From assembly GCA_019119995.1 (NCBI GenBank), contig DWVY01000038.1:1-64000 (forward strand): a DNA stretch of 64,000 nucleotides, read 5' to 3'. Positions 35,302 to 44,138 of this stretch are shown piece after piece. A program made the translations under genes and the position numbers. The notes below the pieces were generated by a model. That model did not search any database. It saw only the letters and a program-made list of their open reading frames with translations, and was not told the origin of the DNA. Numbering within the stretch: position 1 is the first letter of the stretch; each line of letters starts with the position of its first letter. This stretch comes from Candidatus Mediterraneibacter faecavium. GTDB lineage: Bacteria > Bacillota > Clostridia > Lachnospirales > Lachnospiraceae.

Positions 35302-37467
35302 ATGAGACTCATTACATTGCAGACAAAGAACACGACTTATCAGATGGGCGTAAATGAGATGGGCTTTCTGATGCATTTATATTACGGGCCAAGGGCGGAA
35401 GGCGATATGAGCTTTCTGCTCGACGCCCGGGACAGGGGCTTCTCCGGCAATCCTTATGCTGCCGGGATGGACCGGACGTTTTCTCCGGATGTGGTGCCGC
35501 TGGAATATCCGTGTTACGGGAACGGCGATTTCCGCAGCCCGGCATCTAATGCAAGGGATAACAGGGGCGTATTCGGTGCGGATCTTCGGTTCCGGGACTT
35601 CCGGATGAAAAACGGGAAATACAGCATCTCCGGACTTCCGGCTGTATATGCCGGTGAGGAGGAAGCGTACACGGCTGAGATCACGCTGGAAGATGAGCGC
35701 CTTAGCCTGGAGGTTGTGCTCCGGTACGGAGTGCTGCCGGAACAGGATGTGATCACGCGGAGTGTGGCTGTGACCAACAGAGGGCGCGATATGGTATTCC
35801 TTGATAAAGTGTACAGCACATGCATTGACTTCCCGGGCGGGGAGTATGATCTGCTGCATTTCTACGGAAGACATATGATGGAACGGAATATGGAGCGGGT
35901 CCCGGTGATCCACGGAAATCAGCAGTTCGGAAGCCGCAGGGGGATGTCGGGACACCAGCATAATCCGTTTTTTATCCTGGCGGACAAGGATACTGTGGAA
36001 GAGCACGGTTCCTGTTATGGGCTGGGCTTCGTGTACAGCGGCAATTTTACTTTCGAAGCGGAACGGGACCAGCACAACCAGACTCGGATCCAGATGGGGC
36101 TCCCGGAGGAGATGTTTGACTGGCCGCTGAAGCCGGATGAGACATTCTACAGTCCGGAAGCAGTGATGGCGTATACAGCGGAAGGGCTTACAGCGCTGTC
36201 GCATATCTATCACGATCTGATCAGAGAACATATCTGCCGGGGGAAATATAAAAAAGCCGGCAGGCCGGTGCTGCTCAACAGCTGGGAGGCTGCGTATCTT
36301 GATTTTGACGGAGATAAGCTCATCGAGATCGCCCGGCAGGCTGCGGATCTGGGACTGGATATGTTCGTGCTGGACGACGGCTGGTTCGGAGACCGCGATA
36401 CGGACAACAGCGGCCTGGGCGACTGGGTCGTTAATGAGAAGAAGCTGGGCGGGCCGCTGAAACGGATCTCGGATGCAGTGAATGCAATGGGACTGAAGTT
36501 CGGCCTGTGGATCGAGCCGGAGATGGTCAACGAAGACAGCGGTCTTTACCGGGAGCATCCGGACTGGGCGTTTGTCATTCCGGGGAAAAAGCCGGTGCGC
36601 TGCCGTAATCAGCTTGTCCTTGACTTTTCCAGAAAAGAAGTCGTAGATTACATTTTCAACAGTATTGCAAAAGTCATAGACGGGGCAAATGTAGAGTATA
36701 TCAACATGGATTATAACCGCAGCATCTGTGATGTATTTACTGCTGTGGAAGGCTGCCAGAACTACGGAAAGATCATGTATGAATATATGCTCGGCGTCTA
36801 TGATTTCCTGGAGCGGATGAACCGGCGGTGGTCTGATATGCTGATCGAGGGATGCAGCGGCGGTGGAGGCAGGTTCGACATGGGCATGCTGTACTATACG
36901 CCGCAGATCTGGTGCAGTGATGACACAGACGCCATCGAACGGATCCGGATCCACCACGGGACAAGCTTCTGTTATCCGCTGTGTATGGTCGGTTCCCATG
37001 TGTCGGCTGTGCCGAATCATCAGACCGGCCGGACGGTTGATTTCAGGACCAGAGGGATCGTCGCCATGGGCGGCAGCTTCGGCTATGAACTGGATCCGGG
37101 CAGGCTGACGGATGAAGAAAAGGCTGAGGTGAGAGAACAGGTCAGAACGTATAAAGAAAATGAACATCTGATGCTGAACGGGGATTATTTCAGACTTCAT
37201 ACCCCGGGAAAAGATACAGAAGCAGCGGCGTGGGCGTTTGTGAGCAAAGACAAAAACGAGGCGCTTATAAGCATCGTATCGCTTGACAGCCATGGGAATG
37301 AGCCTACTACTTATATAAAGATAAAAGGTCTCAGAAGTGACAGGATGTATCACTGTGAAGAGACAGGGAAAACATACAGCGGGGCAGTGCTGATGCATGC
37401 CGGATACCCGATGCCGGTCGTACCGGGTGAGTATAAGGCATGGCAGTTCCATCTAAGAGCACAGTAA
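35302..37467 (+). CDS. Alpha-galactosidase, glycoside hydrolase family 36
   Basis: 721 residues, full length for GH36. N-terminal beta-sandwich, then the catalytic barrel: WEAAYLDFDG, LDDGWFG, GLWIEPEMVN, the nucleophile aspartate in INMDYNRS, GCSGGGGRFD, and the acid/base aspartate in WCSDDTDA. No signal peptide, so it acts in the cytoplasm on imported alpha-galactosides. AAAGGAACAAG precedes the ATG. Last gene of the operon, followed by a terminator. Confidence 0.95.
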   Translation: MRLITLQTKNTTYQMGVNEMGFLMHLYYGPRAEGDMSFLLDARDRGFSGNPYAAGMDRTFSPDVVPLEYPCYGNGDFRSPASNARDNRGVFGADLRFRDFRMKNGKYSISGLPAVYAGEEEAYTAEITLEDERLSLEVVLRYGVLPEQDVITRSVAVTNRGRDMVFLDKVYSTCIDFPGGEYDLLHFYGRHMMERNMERVPVIHGNQQFGSRRGMSGHQHNPFFILADKDTVEEHGSCYGLGFVYSGNFTFEAERDQHNQTRIQMGLPEEMFDWPLKPDETFYSPEAVMAYTAEGLTALSHIYHDLIREHICRGKYKKAGRPVLLNSWEAAYLDFDGDKLIEIARQAADLGLDMFVLDDGWFGDRDTDNSGLGDWVVNEKKLGGPLKRISDAVNAMGLKFGLWIEPEMVNEDSGLYREHPDWAFVIPGKKPVRCRNQLVLDFSRKEVVDYIFNSIAKVIDGANVEYINMDYNRSICDVFTAVEGCQNYGKIMYEYMLGVYDFLERMNRRWSDMLIEGCSGGGGRFDMGMLYYTPQIWCSDDTDAIERIRIHHGTSFCYPLCMVGSHVSAVPNHQTGRTVDFRTRGIVAMGGSFGYELDPGRLTDEEKAEVREQVRTYKENEHLMLNGDYFRLHTPGKDTEAAAWAFVSKDKNEALISIVSLDSHGNEPTTYIKIKGLRSDRMYHCEETGKTYSGAVLMHAGYPMPVVPGEYKAWQFHLRAQ

Positions 37468-37475
37468 CCGCTTGT

Positions 37476-37538
37476 GCAGAGCAGCCCGGGGCTGTTCCCG
37501 AAAAGGGAGCAGTCACCGGGCTGTTCTGCATTCTGTTT
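37476..37538. terminator. Terminator after the alpha-galactosidase gene
   Basis: GCAGAGCAGCCCGG (37476-37489) pairs with CCGGGCTGTTCTGC (37516-37529), followed by ATTCTGTTT. The stop codon of the convergent DUF2798 gene (37513) lies inside the structure. Confidence 0.75.
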
Positions 37539-38010
37539 CCGTGACGTTTTCTCTTTCCCGGAAGATCAGCCGGAACAGGAACCGTACAAACGGCCCTGCA
37601 TAGCACATCTGCCAGAAAAATGCCATCGGGAAATTGAAGACTGTTGTCTGCAGCCAGACGGCAATAAACTCACTGCCTGCATTTTTAAACAGGATGGTCG
37701 CCGCCAGACTCATAAGCGGGCACATCCACATAACAGATACAGCGGAAATGGCCAGTACCAGATGGAACGGATTCTCTTTTCGCGGGTCAACGATCCGGAA
37801 AGCGGCACGTTTTGCCATGTGTCCCACGAAGAAGAAATCGAGGATAAAAGCGACCGGAGCCATGATGACCAGCTCACGGAATGCAGACAGAAATACGCTG
37901 CTGTCCAGCCCACCGGTATTAAGGGCGATGTTGTAGCAGATCATCACATAAACCATTACAAAAACCATCATAATGGTAAAAATTACTTCCTGAAATTTAT
38001 TTTTGGGCAT
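37513..38010 (-). CDS. DUF2798 membrane protein
   Basis: 165 residues with four hydrophobic segments; two similar halves each containing an F/M-rich helix (FTIMMVFVMVYVMICYN and NFPMAFFWQMCYAGPFVRFL), as in the DUF2798 family. Function unknown. AAGGAGGA lies seven bases before the ATG. It follows the SRP RNA gene on the same strand, about 100 bases downstream, and may be reached by read-through. Confidence 0.85.
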   Translation of the reverse strand: MPKNKFQEVIFTIMMVFVMVYVMICYNIALNTGGLDSSVFLSAFRELVIMAPVAFILDFFFVGHMAKRAAFRIVDPRKENPFHLVLAISAVSVMWMCPLMSLAATILFKNAGSEFIAVWLQTTVFNFPMAFFWQMCYAGPFVRFLFRLIFRERENVTETECRTAR

Positions 38011-38111
38011 AAAAAATCCTCCTTAATTGATAATAAACAGAAAAATGTGTTGTTCGTTATCATTCAGGAGAATGTGCGTTTCCAATAAGACCAAAAATCC
38101 GTTATTCTTTT

Positions 38112-38377
38112 TTCGTGCATTGCGCTTCGAACATGATCCACAGGCGTTACCCCGGCAGTTGACTCAGCCCAGGCACCCTCACGGCACCCGGAAGCTCCTG
38201 CTTAGTGCTGCTCCGTTCCCGACCTGACACGGTTCACAGGTTCCCGTCGCGTGAGACCCAGACATCAACATCACTTACCGGGGGCAGCCCTGCAGACTGC
38301 CGCCCTCTGCGCAATATCACCCCTGCTATAGCGGATTGCAGGTACAAGGTACCGCTAACACCCCGGCTGCACGAGCC
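38112..38377 (-). ncRNA. ffs: Signal recognition particle RNA, large Alu-containing type
   Basis: On the minus strand the conserved SRP core TGTCAGGTCGGGAACGGAGC and CAGCACTAAGCAGG is present, flanked by long complementary arms (GGGAACCTGTG, CCGGGTGCCGTGAGGGTGCC). The 5' end GGCTCGTGCA pairs with TGCACGA near the 3' end, giving about 266 nt, the size of the Bacillus-type scRNA with an Alu domain. A consensus promoter sits just upstream. Ends are inferred from the terminal pairing and may be off by a few bases. Confidence 0.93.
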
Positions 38378-38380
38378 TTA

Positions 38381-38409
38381 ATTTTACATGATATTTCTGT
38401 AAATGTCAA
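38381..38409 (-). promoter_or_regulatory. Promoter of the SRP RNA gene
   Basis: Read on the minus strand: TTGACA (38409-38404), 17 bases, TAAAAT (38386-38381), placing the start near 38377, which agrees with the RNA 5' end. Confidence 0.88.
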
Positions 38410-38428
38410 TAGCTTGAAAATCAACCGC

Positions 38429-38457
38429 TTGTAACTTGCAGTGACATCCGATATAAT
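38429..38457 (+). promoter_or_regulatory. Promoter of the B12-radical SAM gene
   Basis: TTGTAA (38429-38434), 17 bases, TATAAT (38452-38457). It is back to back with the SRP RNA promoter. Confidence 0.75.
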
Positions 38458-38478
38458 GGAGAAAGGAAAAAGCAAAGA

Positions 38479-38503
38479 TACACCGGCTGTTACAGCCGGT
38501 GTA
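38479..38503 (+). promoter_or_regulatory. Perfect hairpin in the radical SAM leader
   Basis: TACACCGGCTG (38479-38489), three-base loop, CAGCCGGTGTA (38493-38503), then AATTTT. It lies in the short leader about 15 bases after the expected transcription start and 27 bases before the ATG. A terminator-like attenuator or a 5' stabilising stem are both possible. Confidence 0.6.
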
Positions 38504-38529
38504 AATTTTGAAGAGACGGAGCATTTATT

Positions 38530-40383
38530 ATGAATATCCTTTTAGCGGCGATAAATGCAAAATATATTCATTCGAATCTTGCAGTGTACAGCCTGCGTGC
38601 GTATGCCAGCAGGTATATGGAAGAGACGGAGATCGCAGAGTACACGATCAACCAGCCCGTGGATGAGATCCTCATGGATATCTACACACGGAAGCCGGAT
38701 ATCCTGTGCATTTCCTGCTATCTGTGGAACATCAGCTATGTAAGGCAGCTCATCCGTGAGATACCGAAAGCGCTGCCCGATACGAAAATCTGGCTGGGCG
38801 GCCCGGAGGTTTCTTACAATGCCGGTGAATTGCTGGAGGAGTATCCCGGCCTGGCAGGGATCATCTGCGGGGAGGGCGAGGAAACATTTCTGGAGCTCAT
38901 GGACTACTATCATTCTGTGACAGAGATTCCAGCAGAGAAGGAAGACACGGGCTGCAGCAGACCGATGGTTCCGGATCTTTCAGAAATCCGGGGGATCACA
39001 TATCGGAACAGTGACGGAAGCATCATAGAGACGCAGCCCCGCCCGGTGCTTGATCTGAGTACGATTCCGTTTGTATACGAAAATATCGAGGGTTTCAGGA
39101 ACCGGATCATTTATTATGAATCCAGCAGAGGTTGTCCGTTTTCGTGCAGTTACTGCCTTTCTTCTATAGACAAATGTCTGCGGTTCCGCGACCTTGATCT
39201 TGTGAAACAGGAACTCCGGTTTTTTATCGACCATGAGGTGCCCCAGGTAAAATTTGTGGACCGGACGTTTAACTGCAGGCACGATCACGCTATGGCAGTG
39301 TGGAACTATATCAAAGAACATGACAAAGGCATGACGAACTTTCATTTTGAGATAGCGGCGGATCTTCTCAATGAGGAGGAGACCGCACTGATCCGGAGTA
39401 TGCGGCCGGGGCTGATCCAGCTTGAGATTGGGATCCAGTCTGCGAACCGTGAGACAATATCTGAGATAAAGAGAAAGATGGATCTGGAAAAAGTGGAGCG
39501 CACGGTGGCGCAGATACGGGAGAACAGAAATGTACACCAGCATCTGGACCTGATCGCAGGGCTTCCGTATGAGGACTATGACAGCTTCGCGAAGTCCTTT
39601 GACCGTGTGCACGCGATGCGCCCGGACCAATTGCAGCTTGGATTCTTAAAAGTGCTGAAGGGTTCCCTGATGCACGAGAAGACGCAGGAATATGCTCTTG
39701 TGTATCAGGACCGCCCGCCCTATGAAGTGCTCTCTACAAAGTGGCTGTCTTACGCCGATGTGATCCGCCTTAAAAAGATCGAGGAGATGGTGGAAGTCTA
39801 TTACAACAGCGGGCAGTTCAGAAATACGATGGAGCACGCAGAAAAAGAGTTTCCCGGCGCGTTTGCCATGTACAGCTCTCTGGCGGATTATTATGACAAA
39901 AACGGATTGTTCAAGATCAGCCACTCCCGGATCGCAAGATACGAGATCCTGCTGCACTTTCTGGAAGAACATATGGGAGTGCGGCAGAACAGCCCTGACG
40001 ACAGCGGGCAGCGGGCTTTAGATCCGGGGAAAGACAGGCGGCAGTCAGCAGCCGAAGCCTCTGAGGACAAGATGGATGAATACGCCGCGTGGTTGACATT
40101 GGACTTGTATCTGAGGGATAATGTGAAAAACCGGCCAGCATTTCTCCCGGCGAACAAGGTGAGCCCGGATGAAGCGGCGGCTTTCTATAAAACAGAGGAA
40201 GAAGAGCGCCGGTATCTGAAAGAGTATGCGGCATATGACAGGAGACAGATGCGCAAAATGACGCATCTGGAACGGCTGTTCGGAAGGATGCTCCTGTTTG
40301 ATTACCGTGAGCGGGATCCGCTCAGCGGAGACGCAAAAGTATATGAAATAGAAGAAAGGACTGTTGGAAATGAATTTTCATGA
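38530..40383 (+). CDS. B12-binding-domain radical SAM protein (DUF4080)
   Basis: 617 residues. N-terminal cobalamin-binding-like Rossmann domain (residues about 1-130, ILLAAINAKYIHSNLAVYSL, WLGGPEVSYN), radical SAM core with the cluster cysteines in CPFSCSYC (C202, C206, C209), and a C-terminal DUF4080 region. Residues about 490-520 are a charged insertion. Such proteins are widespread in Clostridia; the reaction is unknown, with radical methyl transfer as one possibility. The 3' end overlaps the small membrane protein gene by 14 bases. Confidence 0.88.
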   Translation: MNILLAAINAKYIHSNLAVYSLRAYASRYMEETEIAEYTINQPVDEILMDIYTRKPDILCISCYLWNISYVRQLIREIPKALPDTKIWLGGPEVSYNAGELLEEYPGLAGIICGEGEETFLELMDYYHSVTEIPAEKEDTGCSRPMVPDLSEIRGITYRNSDGSIIETQPRPVLDLSTIPFVYENIEGFRNRIIYYESSRGCPFSCSYCLSSIDKCLRFRDLDLVKQELRFFIDHEVPQVKFVDRTFNCRHDHAMAVWNYIKEHDKGMTNFHFEIAADLLNEEETALIRSMRPGLIQLEIGIQSANRETISEIKRKMDLEKVERTVAQIRENRNVHQHLDLIAGLPYEDYDSFAKSFDRVHAMRPDQLQLGFLKVLKGSLMHEKTQEYALVYQDRPPYEVLSTKWLSYADVIRLKKIEEMVEVYYNSGQFRNTMEHAEKEFPGAFAMYSSLADYYDKNGLFKISHSRIARYEILLHFLEEHMGVRQNSPDDSGQRALDPGKDRRQSAAEASEDKMDEYAAWLTLDLYLRDNVKNRPAFLPANKVSPDEAAAFYKTEEEERRYLKEYAAYDRRQMRKMTHLERLFGRMLLFDYRERDPLSGDAKVYEIEERTVGNEFS

Positions 40384-40471
40384 TAAAAAATTCAGACGTA
40401 TCGTGTCTATAATCATACTTGTTCTGATAGCGGCAATGGTGCTGACCATGGTACTGCCGTATGTCATATAA
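40370..40471 (+). CDS. Small single-span membrane protein (33 residues)
   Basis: ATG at 40370 to TAA at 40471. A basic start (MNFHDKKFRR) is followed by one hydrophobic helix (IVSIIILVLIAAMVLTMVLP). GAAAGGA lies eight bases upstream. It overlaps the end of the radical SAM gene, indicating coupling. Positive-inside charge predicts a cytoplasmic N terminus. It resembles short membrane peptides often missed in Clostridial annotation; a modified-peptide substrate is possible but it has no Cys and no leader-like region. Confidence 0.65.
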   Translation: MNFHDKKFRRIVSIIILVLIAAMVLTMVLPYVI

Positions 40472-40554
40472 TATAGAGGCGGAAATTTTCCCGCTTTTGA
40501 AGCAGGCGGGAAATGCAACAGAAAAGTGCTGAGAAGACAGGAGAAGATCAGGAA

Positions 40555-41583
40555 ATGTCCGAAAAAGATATTATGAGGATCGGGAAGATCACACAGACCG
40601 CATGGTGCCGGTCTGTCAGAAAGCATCTGCATATCGGAGATGGTGATATGCTGTTTGCCCTGTCTCCGTGGGAGACGTGCTCCGGTTTTCAGACGGAAAC
40701 AGGAGACGGATATGTGTGGGCGGACGCTCATGTCTCTGGAGATGACGCTGGGACAGGGTATTATGCCGTATATCATGCGGCCGGCGAACTTGCCGCCCGC
40801 AATGTGAGAGCCCGGGGCGCGGCCGGATATGTCATGCTCGCGCAGGGGAGCCGGGAAGAGCAGCTCGCCGGGATCGCGGCAGGTGTGGACCGCGCGTGCA
40901 GGGAACTGGAAATCCCGGTGACGGATTTTCAGGGAGAAGTGTCAGGCGCAGTCGTACATACAGTTGTATCGGTAAGCGCAGCGGGAGTACGGCAGGATCA
41001 GAAAGCGGCGAACGGTGTAAAAACATTCCGGAGGGAAGCTGCGGCTCAACGGGAGATCATTATGTGTGGATATGCAGGACTTGAAGGAACCCTGCGCATT
41101 CTCGATGAAGCGCAGACGGAGCTGGAGACGCGGTTCGTATCTGCATTTCTGGAACAGACGAAAGGGCTGACAGTAGAACTGGCAAGACCCGGCCAGATCC
41201 TGAAAGTATTTGAATGTGACAGGAACGCTTCGGTGCGCCAGATCGGAAGCGGCGGGATCCTGGCTGCTTTGTGGGAACTCTCGGAGACGGCGGGGATCGG
41301 CTTCGAGATCGATATGCCGCAGATCGCACTGAAGCAGGAGACGGTGGAAATCTGTGAATTCTACCGGCTCAATCCATACCTGATGACGTCTGCCGGCAGT
41401 TATCTCATCCTGACCGATGCGGGCGAAGCTGTGATCCGCGCGCTCGAAGAGACGGGCGCGCATGCGGTCAGGCTGGGCGCGGCGAGAGATCAGAATGCGC
41501 GGGTGATCCAAAACGGCGAAGAGATCAGGTATCTGGACAGACCTGCGCCGGATGAACTGGAAATATGGAGGAGTAAAAGATGA
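40555..41583 (+). CDS. AIR synthase-related (PurM/HypE-like) protein
   Basis: 342 residues from this start. Contains segments like the AIR-synthase/HypE fold: GDGDMLFALSP, AARNVRARGAAGYVMLAQ and, in the C-terminal half, ARPGQILKVFECDRNASV and GSGGILAALWELSETAGIGF. Such proteins bind ATP in purine synthesis, hydrogenase maturation or thiamine metabolism; some conserved ATP-loop residues look altered, so the exact role is unclear. In-frame ATGs at 40513 and 40573 are also possible. The stop overlaps the Lrp gene (ATGA). Confidence 0.72.
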   Translation: MSEKDIMRIGKITQTAWCRSVRKHLHIGDGDMLFALSPWETCSGFQTETGDGYVWADAHVSGDDAGTGYYAVYHAAGELAARNVRARGAAGYVMLAQGSREEQLAGIAAGVDRACRELEIPVTDFQGEVSGAVVHTVVSVSAAGVRQDQKAANGVKTFRREAAAQREIIMCGYAGLEGTLRILDEAQTELETRFVSAFLEQTKGLTVELARPGQILKVFECDRNASVRQIGSGGILAALWELSETAGIGFEIDMPQIALKQETVEICEFYRLNPYLMTSAGSYLILTDAGEAVIRALEETGAHAVRLGAARDQNARVIQNGEEIRYLDRPAPDELEIWRSKR

Positions 41584-42083
41584 GTGAGAATAAGGAAACG
41601 CTGAGAATAGAGATACTGAAATATCTGGAAAAACACAGCAGGGTGGATCTGGGCGAGCTCGCTGTGCTCATGGGAGCGGAAGAAGCAGAGGTCGCCAATG
41701 AGATCGCGGAGATGGAGAAAGAGAAGATCATCTGCGGGTATCACACGCTGATTGACTGGGATAAGACAGGAGTTGAGATGGTGACGGCTCTGATCGAAGT
41801 GCGCGTGACGCCCCAGCGGGACAGAGGATTCGACCGTATCGCGGAACGGATCTACAACTATCCGGAAGTCTATGCGGTCTATCTGATCTCCGGAAGTTAT
41901 GACCTGCTTGTGACGCTGGAAGGGAAGACGCTGAAAGAAGTTTCCAGATTTGTGTCAGAGAAATTGTCCCCGATCGAAGGTGTGCTCAATACGGCGACGC
42001 ATTTCATCCTGAAAAAATACAAAGACCACGGGACGGTCATGGTGCCGAAAAAAGAGTCGGAAAGGATGCCGGTGACGCTGTGA
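41580..42083 (+). CDS. Lrp/AsnC family transcriptional regulator
   Basis: 167 residues: winged helix-turn-helix (LRIEILKYLEKHSRVDLGEL, MEKEKIICGYHTLIDWDK) and a C-terminal RAM domain that binds amino acids (VYAVYLISGSYDLLVTLEGK). It overlaps both neighbours by four bases, so it is one transcript with the aminotransferase, whose expression or substrate it may sense. SD GGAGGAG precedes the ATG. Confidence 0.92.
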   Translation: MSENKETLRIEILKYLEKHSRVDLGELAVLMGAEEAEVANEIAEMEKEKIICGYHTLIDWDKTGVEMVTALIEVRVTPQRDRGFDRIAERIYNYPEVYAVYLISGSYDLLVTLEGKTLKEVSRFVSEKLSPIEGVLNTATHFILKKYKDHGTVMVPKKESERMPVTL

Positions 42084-43264
42084 TGAGAAATCCATTATCA
42101 AAGAAGATCATAGAGATACAGCCGTCGGGGATCCGTAAGTTCTTCGACGTGGCAAATGAGATGGAAGACGCGATCTCCCTGGGAGTGGGGGAGCCGGATT
42201 TTGACACGCCGTGGCGGATCCGCGACGAGGGGATCTTCAGCCTTGAAAAAGGAAGGACTTTTTATACATCCAATGCAGGGCTCAAAGAGCTGAGAAAAGA
42301 GATCTGCAGATATCTGGAGCGTAAGATCGGCGTAACCTACGACCCGCTGAAAGAGACACTTGTAACCGTGGGCGGAAGCGAGGCGATCGACGTAGGTCTG
42401 CGGTGCATGCTCGATCCCGGGGATGAAGTGCTGATCCCGCAGCCCTGTTATGTCTCCTACCTGCCCTGCACGGTCATGGCGGACGGAGTGCCCGTGGTGG
42501 TCCCGCTGCAGTATGAAAATGATTTTAAACTGACAGTGGAAGATCTGGAGAAATATACGACGCCGAAGACAAAAGTACTGATCATGCCGTTCCCTAATAA
42601 TCCCACAGGTTCTATCATGACAAGAGAAGATCTGGAACCGGTGGCAGAGTTTGTAAAAGAGCATGATCTGTATGTGATGTCTGACGAAATTTACTCGGAG
42701 CTCACATATCAGACAAAGCACGTCTCTATCGCAAGCCTGCCGGGGATGCGGGAGAGGACGCTGGTGATCAACGGATTTTCCAAAGGGTTTGCAATGACCG
42801 GATGGCGGCTGGGCTACTGCTGCGGCCCGGAAGTGATCATCGAACAGATGACCAAGCTCCATCAGTTCGCGATCATGTGCGCGCCTACGACCAGCCAGTA
42901 CGCGGCGGTCGAGGGCCTGAGAAACTGCGAGGACGAAGTAGAGGAAATGCGGCAGTCCTATAACCAGAGACGCAGATTCCTCATGCATGAGTTTAAACGG
43001 ATGGGACTGGAGTGCTTCGAACCCTTCGGGGCGTTCTACGTGTTCCCGAGCATCAAAGAGTTCGGCATGAACTCGGAAGAATTCGCCACAAGGCTTCTTC
43101 AGGAAGAAAAAGTGGCGGTAGTGCCGGGGACCGCGTTCGGAGAGTGCGGGGAAGGATTCCTGAGAATTTCGTATGCCTACTCTCTGGAAGACTTGAAAGA
43201 GGCGCTCGGCAGGGTGGAAAAATTCATTACCCGGCTGAGAGGAGAAGCGTTGAGAGAAGAGTAA
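42080..43264 (+). CDS. Class I/II pyridoxal-phosphate aminotransferase
   Basis: 394 residues, full-length fold type I aminotransferase. The PLP lysine is in INGFSKGFAMTGWRLG; the substrate-binding and cofactor motifs MPFPNNPTGSIM and SDEIYSELTY are intact; the C terminus has the conserved arginine in GFLRISYAYS. It is closest to the PatA/aromatic or aspartate-type group. The adjacent Lrp regulator supports an amino-acid role. Exact substrate not determined. Confidence 0.93.
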   Translation: MMRNPLSKKIIEIQPSGIRKFFDVANEMEDAISLGVGEPDFDTPWRIRDEGIFSLEKGRTFYTSNAGLKELRKEICRYLERKIGVTYDPLKETLVTVGGSEAIDVGLRCMLDPGDEVLIPQPCYVSYLPCTVMADGVPVVVPLQYENDFKLTVEDLEKYTTPKTKVLIMPFPNNPTGSIMTREDLEPVAEFVKEHDLYVMSDEIYSELTYQTKHVSIASLPGMRERTLVINGFSKGFAMTGWRLGYCCGPEVIIEQMTKLHQFAIMCAPTTSQYAAVEGLRNCEDEVEEMRQSYNQRRRFLMHEFKRMGLECFEPFGAFYVFPSIKEFGMNSEEFATRLLQEEKVAVVPGTAFGECGEGFLRISYAYSLEDLKEALGRVEKFITRLRGEALREE

Positions 43265-43337
43265 ACGCCAGAGACGGAAGAGGCGGCTTTGCCTCTGCCG
43301 GCCGGATGAGTAAAGAATAAGAACGGGAGATAATATT

Positions 43338-43832
43338 ATGCTGAATATTGTACTTCTTGAGCCGGAGATCCCGGCAAATACAGGAAATATAGGGAGGACG
43401 TGCGTCGCGTCCGGCACAAGGCTCCATCTGATCGAACCTCTGGGGTTCAGCCTCAGTGAAAAAGCGCTAAAGCGCGCAGGGATGGACTACTGGAAAGATC
43501 TGGACGTCACCACATATATCGACTATCAGGATTTCCTGGACAAGAATCCGGGGGCGAAGATCTACATGGCGACGACCAAGGCGCAGAAGCTGTATACGGA
43601 AGTGTCTTATGAGGACGACTGCTATATCATGTTCGGAAAAGAGAGCGCAGGCATCCCCGAAGAGATCCTCGTACAGAATCAGGAGAACTGCATCCGGATC
43701 CCGATGATGGAGAAGATCCGGTCGCTGAACCTCGGAAATTCGGTGGCGGTCGTGCTTTATGAGGCCCTGCGGCAGAACGGATTCGCAGGGATGGAACGGG
43801 AAGGACAGCTGCATTATCTAAGTTGGCATTAA
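43338..43832 (+). CDS. trmL: tRNA (cytidine/uridine-2'-O-)-methyltransferase
   Basis: 164 residues of the SPOUT superfamily, modifying the wobble position of tRNA-Leu. Motifs EPEIPANTGNIGRTC, MFGKESAGIPEEIL and IPMMEKIRSLNLGNSVAVVL form the knot and AdoMet site. SD ACGGGAGA precedes the ATG. A hairpin (AGAGGC/GCCTCT, about 43280-43297) in the 73-base gap separates it from the aminotransferase. Confidence 0.93.
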   Translation: MLNIVLLEPEIPANTGNIGRTCVASGTRLHLIEPLGFSLSEKALKRAGMDYWKDLDVTTYIDYQDFLDKNPGAKIYMATTKAQKLYTEVSYEDDCYIMFGKESAGIPEEILVQNQENCIRIPMMEKIRSLNLGNSVAVVLYEALRQNGFAGMEREGQLHYLSWH

Positions 43833-43862
43833 AAGTGCAGGAACAGGGCGGAGGCGAAAGCG

Positions 43863-44078
43863 ATGAGTATTTTTGAATACGATCAGGAGAAACATATCAG
43901 ACAGGAACGGGAAGAAGCCTGGGAGGAAGGACATGCAGAAGGTCAGAGTTCAGGGCTGAAGCTTGCAGAGACAATCTTCCGGCTTTCCCGGGAAGGCAAA
44001 TCTATAGAGGAAATATCAGCCCAGTGCAGTCTTTCAGAAGAACAGATACGGAAGCTGCTCGGTCAGGCGGAAGAGTGA
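43863..44078 (+). CDS. Short Rpn/PD-(D/E)XK-transposase-like C-terminal remnant
   Basis: 71 residues. The sequence (REEAWEEGHAEGQSSGLKLA, SREGKSIEEISAQCSLSEEQ) looks like the charged coiled tail and HTH-like end of Rpn-family putative nucleases, but the catalytic nuclease domain is absent. A good ribosome site (GGCGGAGG) precedes it, so a short product may be made. Likely a decayed end of a larger gene. Confidence 0.55.
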   Translation: MSIFEYDQEKHIRQEREEAWEEGHAEGQSSGLKLAETIFRLSREGKSIEEISAQCSLSEEQIRKLLGQAEE

Positions 44079-44101
44079 TGAGTGATATGAGAAAAAAGAG
44101 C

Positions 44102-44138
44102 GGGCTGGCGCGTCATGGGTGTGCCAGCCCATTCTTTT
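44102..44138. terminator. Bidirectional terminator between converging genes
   Basis: GGGCTGGC (44102-44109) pairs with GCCAGCCC (44123-44130), followed by ATTCTTTTAA; A-rich sequence precedes it for the other strand. Confidence 0.75.

Noticed and set aside
35377-37452. Long minus-strand open frame opposite the GH36 gene
   Set aside because: Shadow of a firmly identified alpha-galactosidase; no ribosome site or family similarity.
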